Source of the DNA: Actinomycetota bacterium
GTDB taxonomy: Bacteria; Actinomycetota; AC-67
Direction of reading: 5' to 3'
Length of the DNA: 52,375 nucleotides
NCBI GenBank assembly: GCA_020201525.1
Contig: JAIVGO010000001.1
Location: forward strand, 1 to 52,375
The notes below the pieces were generated by a model that was not told the DNA's origin, searched no databases, and saw only the letters and a list, made by a program, of their open reading frames with translations. Made by a program: the position numbers and the translations under genes. Position 1 is the first letter of the stretch; every line of letters begins with the position of its first letter. Shown one piece after another: positions 47,764 to 52,375 of this stretch.

Positions 47764-48306
47764 ATGGACGGCAACAGAACACACATTCGGCGAGCCGGCT
47801 TCGGCGCCGCGCTCATCGCTCTCACGCTGGTCACCACGTCCGCCGGGGCGGCCACCGTGGAAGCGGTGGACGGCCTTGCTTTCCGAGTCTTGCAGTGCGC
47901 GCCTACCAGTGCCGCTTACACGTTCCCATCCACAGTGACCGGCCACTGTGAGGGCACTGCGACCTGGCAGGGATCGTGGACAGGGGAAGCGATCTACGAC
48001 GCATTAGGCAAGGTCGATCTCGTGACCGGGGATGCAACGGGCACGGTGTCACTGGATTTCAACGGTATCGCGATGCGCAACACAAATCCGAACGACCGCC
48101 ATTCCGGTCAACTACACATGACGGGGACTTTCAAGATCATCGGGGCGACCGGCGAGGAGACGGCCACGCTCACCATCATCAGCGGCACCGAAAACTTCGC
48201 GGGCGCGAAGGGGACGGCTGTCTTCGACGCGTTCAACGTGTACACCTCCGGGGGTCCTGCCACCGGCTCCTTTTCGGGGAGCTGGACGCACCCTGCCTTC
48301 GCGTAG
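47764..48306 (+). CDS. Exported beta-barrel-like protein
   Basis: A 180-residue protein with a signal peptide (about residues 10-29, LTLVTTSAGA). The mature part has regular Gly/Thr-rich strands: GHCEGTATWQGSWTGEAIYDALG, TGTFKIIGATGEETATL, and GTENFAGAKGTAVFDAF, ending in SFSGSWTHP. This strand pattern recurs in the protein at 48826-49587. It is probably a small lipocalin-like or AOC-barrel-like secreted protein; the family was not identified. A GTG at 47755 is an alternative start. Confidence 0.62.
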   Translation: MDGNRTHIRRAGFGAALIALTLVTTSAGAATVEAVDGLAFRVLQCAPTSAAYTFPSTVTGHCEGTATWQGSWTGEAIYDALGKVDLVTGDATGTVSLDFNGIAMRNTNPNDRHSGQLHMTGTFKIIGATGEETATLTIISGTENFAGAKGTAVFDAFNVYTSGGPATGSFSGSWTHPAFA

Positions 48307-48344
48307 CGCTTCCACCACAGGGCACGGACTTGGGAGGAGAGAAA

Positions 48345-48782
48345 ATGAAGCTCGCATATGGGAAGGCACTGACCCGAGCCGGTTCACTGCTCGTAATCGC
48401 GGCGTTTCTGGTCATCGCCGGAGCAACAGCAGGCTCCGCAGAGACCGGCGGTAACCCGAAACAGGCCATCACGCTGACGTGCACCCAAGGGACATACGAC
48501 ATCGTGGTGTGGGGTAACGCGCCGTGGGTGCCGGCGCAGGACGCCAACAGTACCCTCGTGTTCCATCCGACGACGTTCGGCGAAGTCACCCGCACGTTCT
48601 ACCCGGCCGACGGCAGCCCTTCGTGGACGGAAACCGAGCCTTCTGACGCTCGCACGGTCGAGCCGAGCAACGGGCATGCGACGTTCGCCTGCTCCTTCCG
48701 CCTCGTGGAGATCTTTCCGGAAGGCACGCTCATCGACGACGGTTCGCTAACCGGATGGATGTCCGGCGCCGGAAGCAGGTAG
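48345..48782 (+). CDS. Exported protein of unknown function
   Basis: A 145-residue protein with an N-terminal signal peptide (about residues 10-31, ending GSAE). The mature part contains two cysteines (LTCTQG, ATFACSF), and VWGNAPWVPAQDANSTLVF. No family was recognised. GGGAGGAGAG lies just upstream of the ATG. It sits 38 nt after the barrel-like protein and is likely co-transcribed with it. Confidence 0.6.
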   Translation: MKLAYGKALTRAGSLLVIAAFLVIAGATAGSAETGGNPKQAITLTCTQGTYDIVVWGNAPWVPAQDANSTLVFHPTTFGEVTRTFYPADGSPSWTETEPSDARTVEPSNGHATFACSFRLVEIFPEGTLIDDGSLTGWMSGAGSR

Positions 48783-48825
48783 TCAGCGTGCTCATGAACG
48801 GGGGAGATTGCGGGACGAGATCGAG

Positions 48826-49587
48826 ATGACAAAGCACATCACCATCAACCGCATGTGGCGGTCGGGCATCGCCCTCCTACTCGGATTGACGGCTTGCGTC
48901 GGGAGCGCGAGCGTCCTCCGTGCGGCCAATCAGGTTCGGGAACCCGCCGAATCATCCTCCTCGGAATCGACTAGTACCAAGTTGGCTATCTGGGGCGAGC
49001 CGGCGTCCACGACATTGCCGGACGGAGTCAGATCCCATGGTGTCGACGCGCAGGAACGCAGGCCGGCGTGGCCTCCGACCGTCCCCGACCGCACGACCCG
49101 GCCATCGCATCCGACAAAGCAAAAGGCAACGATCGTCTACGGAAGTTTCGTCAACGACTCGGCATGTCCCGGTTATGAACCGACCTCTGATCCCACGGTA
49201 TTCGCCATCGATTGCAAAGGAACCGGCTCGATCTACACGGGCGGCTTCACCGGTCACACCCTCATACAAATCGTCGGGACGCTGGACGTCTACGGCAACA
49301 TCAACGGCAACTACAACGAATGGTTTTATGGCAGTTACTTGGGCGACGGATCGCAAGGCGGGTTGCACACGAGAGGAACCTTCAGCATCAACGGCGAGAC
49401 CGCGGAGTTCTTTGCGGCAGCCAGGATCGTCGATGGTACGTGCGGATTCGCCGGGTCAACCGGGACATTCACGGCCGACGGCAACTCGTTCACCGGAGGG
49501 TTCACGGCCACGTGGTATCGGCCATCGCCCTTGCCCACAGCCGACGCGACCTGCAACCCGGTCGACCCAGATTCGCTTCCGGTTTGA
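48826..49587 (+). CDS. Exported beta-barrel-like protein, possible lipoprotein
   Basis: A 253-residue protein. The N-terminal hydrophobic stretch LLLGLTAC has a lipobox-like L-T-A-C at about residue 25, so it may be lipid-anchored. A disordered Ser/Pro/Thr-rich region follows, then a C-terminal barrel-like domain (about 110-245) with CKGTGSIYTGGFTG, GSQGGLHTRGTFSING and GTCGFAGSTGTFTADG. That arrangement matches the strands of the 47764 protein, so the two look like distant paralogues. A TTG at 48808 is a possible alternative start. It is convergent with the LuxR regulator. Confidence 0.6.
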   Translation: MTKHITINRMWRSGIALLLGLTACVGSASVLRAANQVREPAESSSSESTSTKLAIWGEPASTTLPDGVRSHGVDAQERRPAWPPTVPDRTTRPSHPTKQKATIVYGSFVNDSACPGYEPTSDPTVFAIDCKGTGSIYTGGFTGHTLIQIVGTLDVYGNINGNYNEWFYGSYLGDGSQGGLHTRGTFSINGETAEFFAAARIVDGTCGFAGSTGTFTADGNSFTGGFTATWYRPSPLPTADATCNPVDPDSLPV

Positions 49588-49599
49588 TACATGGTCGGT

Positions 49600-52353
49600 T
49601 CAGAGCGCTCGCTGGATGGCCAGTGCCGTGAGCTCGGAGCGGTTGCTCACGCCGAGCTTGGCGAAGATGTGGCTCAGATGAGTTTTGACCGTGCCCGGGC
49701 TCACGAACATGCGGGCCGCGATGTCCGCGTTGCGGAGGCCCTCGGCGGCCAGGCGCACGACTTCGAGCTCGGTCGGCGTCAGGCTGGGCCAGCCAGTCGT
49801 CGCGCGGTTGCGCCGGCCGCGACCGCGCCTGGCAAAAGCGAGCGCTTCCGCGAGCGAGAGAGCCTCGCCCTCAGCCCACGCACGGTCGAAGCCGCCCGGC
49901 TCTAGCACGGATCGTGCGGACGCCAGCGTTCCATCCAGCCAGCCGCAGAAGACGGGAGGGAGCGGACAGCCGCGGTGTTGCCGATCGGCGGCCGCGGCAG
50001 CGAGCAACCTCACGCCGTCGGCGTGCATGCCTGCCGCGGCGAGGACATGCCCCAATAACTCGAGCGCGAACACCAAGCCAAGCCGTGATTCGCTATGGAC
50101 GAAGGAATCCACAGCCTCGTAGCCACTGGCCGCTGCTGCGCTCGATTCGCCGCTCCGAAGGGCCGCGAAGGCGACCGCCCAGTGGCACCAACCCGCCCCG
50201 GCGCCGCCGTAGGGTGAGGCTGAGAGCGTCATTCCTTCGGCCGCCAGACTCCGGGCGAGCCCGATGTCACCCTCGAACGAGGCCAAGTTCGCGCGGGTCG
50301 CCGCGACCTCCGCCGCGTAGGCGGGCATCCCCATCGTGACGAGGACCGACTGCGCATCCTCAAGTCTCTTGGCCACCTCGCCGCCTGGGGTTCCGGGCGT
50401 CCAGCGCTCGAATGCGACGCTTGCACCCGACCAGATGGCCGTGACATAGCCGACCGGAATGCGCGCGCGCCGCGCTTTGAGGGTGAGCTCGTCGGCGGCC
50501 TCCGCTGCCTCATGCCACGCTCCGACGATCGCCCTCAGGCGCAGCAGGTGGCCGTTCGCGAGGGCGGGTCCGTACTCGTCGCCGAGGAGCGCGCCGATGT
50601 CGCTCGACTCTCGGAATGTAGCGAGCGCCTCGGCGAACGCTCCGCGCGCAAAGATCCCCAAGCCTGCGTAGACAAGGGCGCGGCAAAGCAAGAGCGGATT
50701 CCCGCTGCGCCGCGCGATGTCGACTGCTTCCGTTCCGGTTTGACGTGCCGCGTCCGGCTCTCCCCGAAACGCATGCATACACGCCATCATGCCGAGCGTG
50801 TACACAAGGTCGTAGGGAACGCCGTACCTGCGATGGACCGGCAGGGTCTCCCCGAGGAGCTCCAGCGCTCCCGGGTCTCCACGAATGAAGCCACGGTAGG
50901 CGAGGACATTCTTGGCGCGCGCCACCATCTGCTCGTCCCCGGCGCCGATACCCAGGTTCAGTGCCTCGTTCGCCCATTCGACCATCCGGGCCGCGTCGCC
51001 GACGTACAAGGCAAGCTCGGCGGCGGTGAGCGCGGCCTTGCCTTTCACTGCGACCGGCAACGTCGACGTCGCCGGCGAGACGGAGAGCCAATTCAAGCCC
51101 TCCCGAGAGTGGCGCGTCCAAAACAGCGCCAGGGCGGCCGCGAGACGAATGCGGTCCACGTTCCTACCCGCTTCCCCGGCCCAGCTCAGAGCCGCGCGGA
51201 TGTTGTCGAGCTCGATCTCCAGCCGCTCGACGGCATCGAACATGCCGGCGCCGGAAAGCTCGTGCTCGTTCTCCTCAGCGAATGCGACGTAGTAGTCAAG
51301 GTGACGGCCTTTGATCGTGGCGTCCGCTCCGGTCTCGATGAGTCGGCGCTTCGCGAAGTCGCGAATCGTTTCGAGTAACCGGTAACCGTCGCCGTCTGCC
51401 TCGATGAGCGATCCGTCGACCAGAGAGCTCAGCTCGTCGACCGGCGGCCCGGCGCCGTCACCGGCGACGTGCCCAGCGGCGCGAAGCGAGAACGTTCCCG
51501 CGAATACCGACAGACGCTGTAGCAGCTCGCGCTCGCGACCGTCGAGGAGGTCGTAACTCCATTCGACCGACGCCTCCAGCGTGCGCTGCCGCGCGACGGT
51601 GGTGTGATGCCCTCCCTTCAGGAGCGCGAATCGGTCTGCGAGAAGGCCGACGATCTGATCGGGCGTGAACGCTCGCGAGCGAGCCGCCGCCAATTCGATG
51701 GCGAGCGGAAGGCCGTCCAAGCTCCGCACGATCGCGGCGACTGACGGAGCCGTCTCGTCGGACAGGCGGAAGGAGGGGCGGCACGCGCGAGCACGCTCGA
51801 CAAAGAGCTGGACTGCAGGTGCGCGGGCCACCACTTCAAGAGAATCCTCCCGCGGAAGGCCAAGCGGGGGGACGGGCCAGGTCATCTCGCCGGGGACTTC
51901 GAGCGGGTGTCGGCTCGTGGCGAGCAATGTGACTCCGGGACAGCCTTCGAGCAACGCCATGGCGGTGCTCGCCGAATTGGATACGAGGTGTTCGCAGTTG
52001 TCCAAAACGATGAGAACCTTCCGGTCGCGAAGAGCATCGACGAGCGACTCGATCACCGGGCGGTGAGGGTTCTCTGTAACGTGCGCGGCGGCCGCGATCA
52101 CCGGCGTCACGAACTCGCCACTTCGCACAGCCGAGAGATCGGCCATCCACACGCCGTCGGGATGGCGAGCGGCGACGCGTCCGGCGATGTTGACCGCCAA
52201 GCGAGTCTTGCCACAGCCTCCAGTGCCGGTCAGCGTCACCAGGCGCGACTCCTCGAGCGCGCGAACGATCGCTACGACGTCGTCTTCGCGGCCGACGAAG
52301 CTCGTCAACTGCGCCGGCAGGTTGTTCGGTGTCGATCCGGCGTTCACCCGCAC
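49600..52353 (-). CDS. LuxR-family regulator with NB-ARC-like ATPase and helical repeats
   Basis: A 917-residue (or longer) signal-transduction regulator. Walker A is GTGGCGKT near residues 43-50, Walker B VLIVLDNCEHL near 113-123. The middle (~380-830) is a TPR-like helical repeat region. The C-terminal LuxR helix-turn-helix (about 850-912) has LTPTELEVVRLAAEGLRNADIAARM and GTVKTHLSHIFAKLGV. Such proteins sense a ligand through the repeats and gate DNA binding by nucleotide. The GTG at 52353 has no ribosome-binding site and the frame stays open to the window edge, so the real start may lie outside. Confidence 0.88.
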   Translation of the reverse strand: MRVNAGSTPNNLPAQLTSFVGREDDVVAIVRALEESRLVTLTGTGGCGKTRLAVNIAGRVAARHPDGVWMADLSAVRSGEFVTPVIAAAAHVTENPHRPVIESLVDALRDRKVLIVLDNCEHLVSNSASTAMALLEGCPGVTLLATSRHPLEVPGEMTWPVPPLGLPREDSLEVVARAPAVQLFVERARACRPSFRLSDETAPSVAAIVRSLDGLPLAIELAAARSRAFTPDQIVGLLADRFALLKGGHHTTVARQRTLEASVEWSYDLLDGRERELLQRLSVFAGTFSLRAAGHVAGDGAGPPVDELSSLVDGSLIEADGDGYRLLETIRDFAKRRLIETGADATIKGRHLDYYVAFAEENEHELSGAGMFDAVERLEIELDNIRAALSWAGEAGRNVDRIRLAAALALFWTRHSREGLNWLSVSPATSTLPVAVKGKAALTAAELALYVGDAARMVEWANEALNLGIGAGDEQMVARAKNVLAYRGFIRGDPGALELLGETLPVHRRYGVPYDLVYTLGMMACMHAFRGEPDAARQTGTEAVDIARRSGNPLLLCRALVYAGLGIFARGAFAEALATFRESSDIGALLGDEYGPALANGHLLRLRAIVGAWHEAAEAADELTLKARRARIPVGYVTAIWSGASVAFERWTPGTPGGEVAKRLEDAQSVLVTMGMPAYAAEVAATRANLASFEGDIGLARSLAAEGMTLSASPYGGAGAGWCHWAVAFAALRSGESSAAAASGYEAVDSFVHSESRLGLVFALELLGHVLAAAGMHADGVRLLAAAAADRQHRGCPLPPVFCGWLDGTLASARSVLEPGGFDRAWAEGEALSLAEALAFARRGRGRRNRATTGWPSLTPTELEVVRLAAEGLRNADIAARMFVSPGTVKTHLSHIFAKLGVSNRSELTALAIQRAL

Positions 52354-52375
52354 AGCATGACGGAGGGAGTCGTGG

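Noticed and set aside
1..52375. CRISPR array, tRNA or rRNA genes, insertion sequences or phage genes
   Set aside because: None seen: no regularly spaced repeats, no transposase or integrase-like proteins, and no recognisable RNA gene. The only tandem repeat is the short one at 166-230.

Overview
The window is GC-rich DNA (low-60s % GC by eye), densely packed with genes, and rich in GTG starts and 1-4 nt ATGA/GTGA overlaps between genes. Several genes start 6-10 nt after a TANNNT box without a Shine-Dalgarno sequence, which suggests leaderless mRNAs. The best protein resemblances (EchA20, IpdA, IpdB, IpdC, FadA6 and IpdF of Mycobacterium/Rhodococcus, and a LuxR regulator fused to an NB-ARC-like ATPase) point to an actinobacterium. 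The gene order outside the ipd block is not mycobacterial, so an uncultured or little-studied Actinomycetota lineage is my inference. I could not run any search.

The core is a catabolic island for CoA thioesters, most probably the C/D rings and side chain of steroids. An echA20-ipdA-ipdB-ipdC block (17946-21341) keeps the M. tuberculosis order. A divergent four-gene operon (26552 down to 23093) carries a DUF35 protein, an Ltp-type thiolase/aldolase, a FadA6-like thiolase and an acetoacetate-decarboxylase-like protein. A minus-strand operon (37842 down to 34103) carries an SDR, a two-subunit acyl-CoA dehydrogenase and IpdF. Two more two-subunit acyl-CoA dehydrogenases are present. One (7951 and 11256) encloses a CaiB/BaiF CoA-transferase and two MaoC-like hydratases; the other is at 27341-29461. 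A second gene set at 42000-47568 has two crotonases, a TetR regulator, a fused class I CoA-transferase and an unusual AMP-forming ligase.

Layout. 1-330: intergenic repeats and palindromes. 331-4135: luciferase-like oxidoreductase, SDR, SGNH hydrolase and IclR regulator, apparently one operon. 4136-7085: SDR (minus), then ribBA and an FMN reductase (plus). 7186-7902: two small secreted proteins. 7951-12380: the acyl-CoA dehydrogenase/CoA-transferase/hydratase operon. 12429-16598: patatin, F420/NADP-like oxidoreductase, VOC protein and three exported proteins. 16604-26552: the ipd and thiolase region. 26708-27309: vapBC. 27341-32457: acyl-CoA dehydrogenase pair, ECF sigma operon, small basic protein, second luciferase-like enzyme. 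32681-34050: a broken composite gene and an aspartic-protease two-gene module. 34103-41774: ipdF operon, acyltransferase, large secreted beta-propeller. 42000-47568: second CoA cluster. 47764-52353: three exported proteins and a LuxR/ATPase regulator running to the window edge.

A palindrome of the form TGACG-N3-CGTCA, or a close variant, lies in five promoter regions of the catabolic genes (4959, 7921, 17887, 26573, 41904). It probably ties them into one regulon. The only TetR-family repressor in the window (42825-43496) is the obvious candidate to bind it. A separate KstR-like palindrome lies upstream of the second luciferase-like gene.
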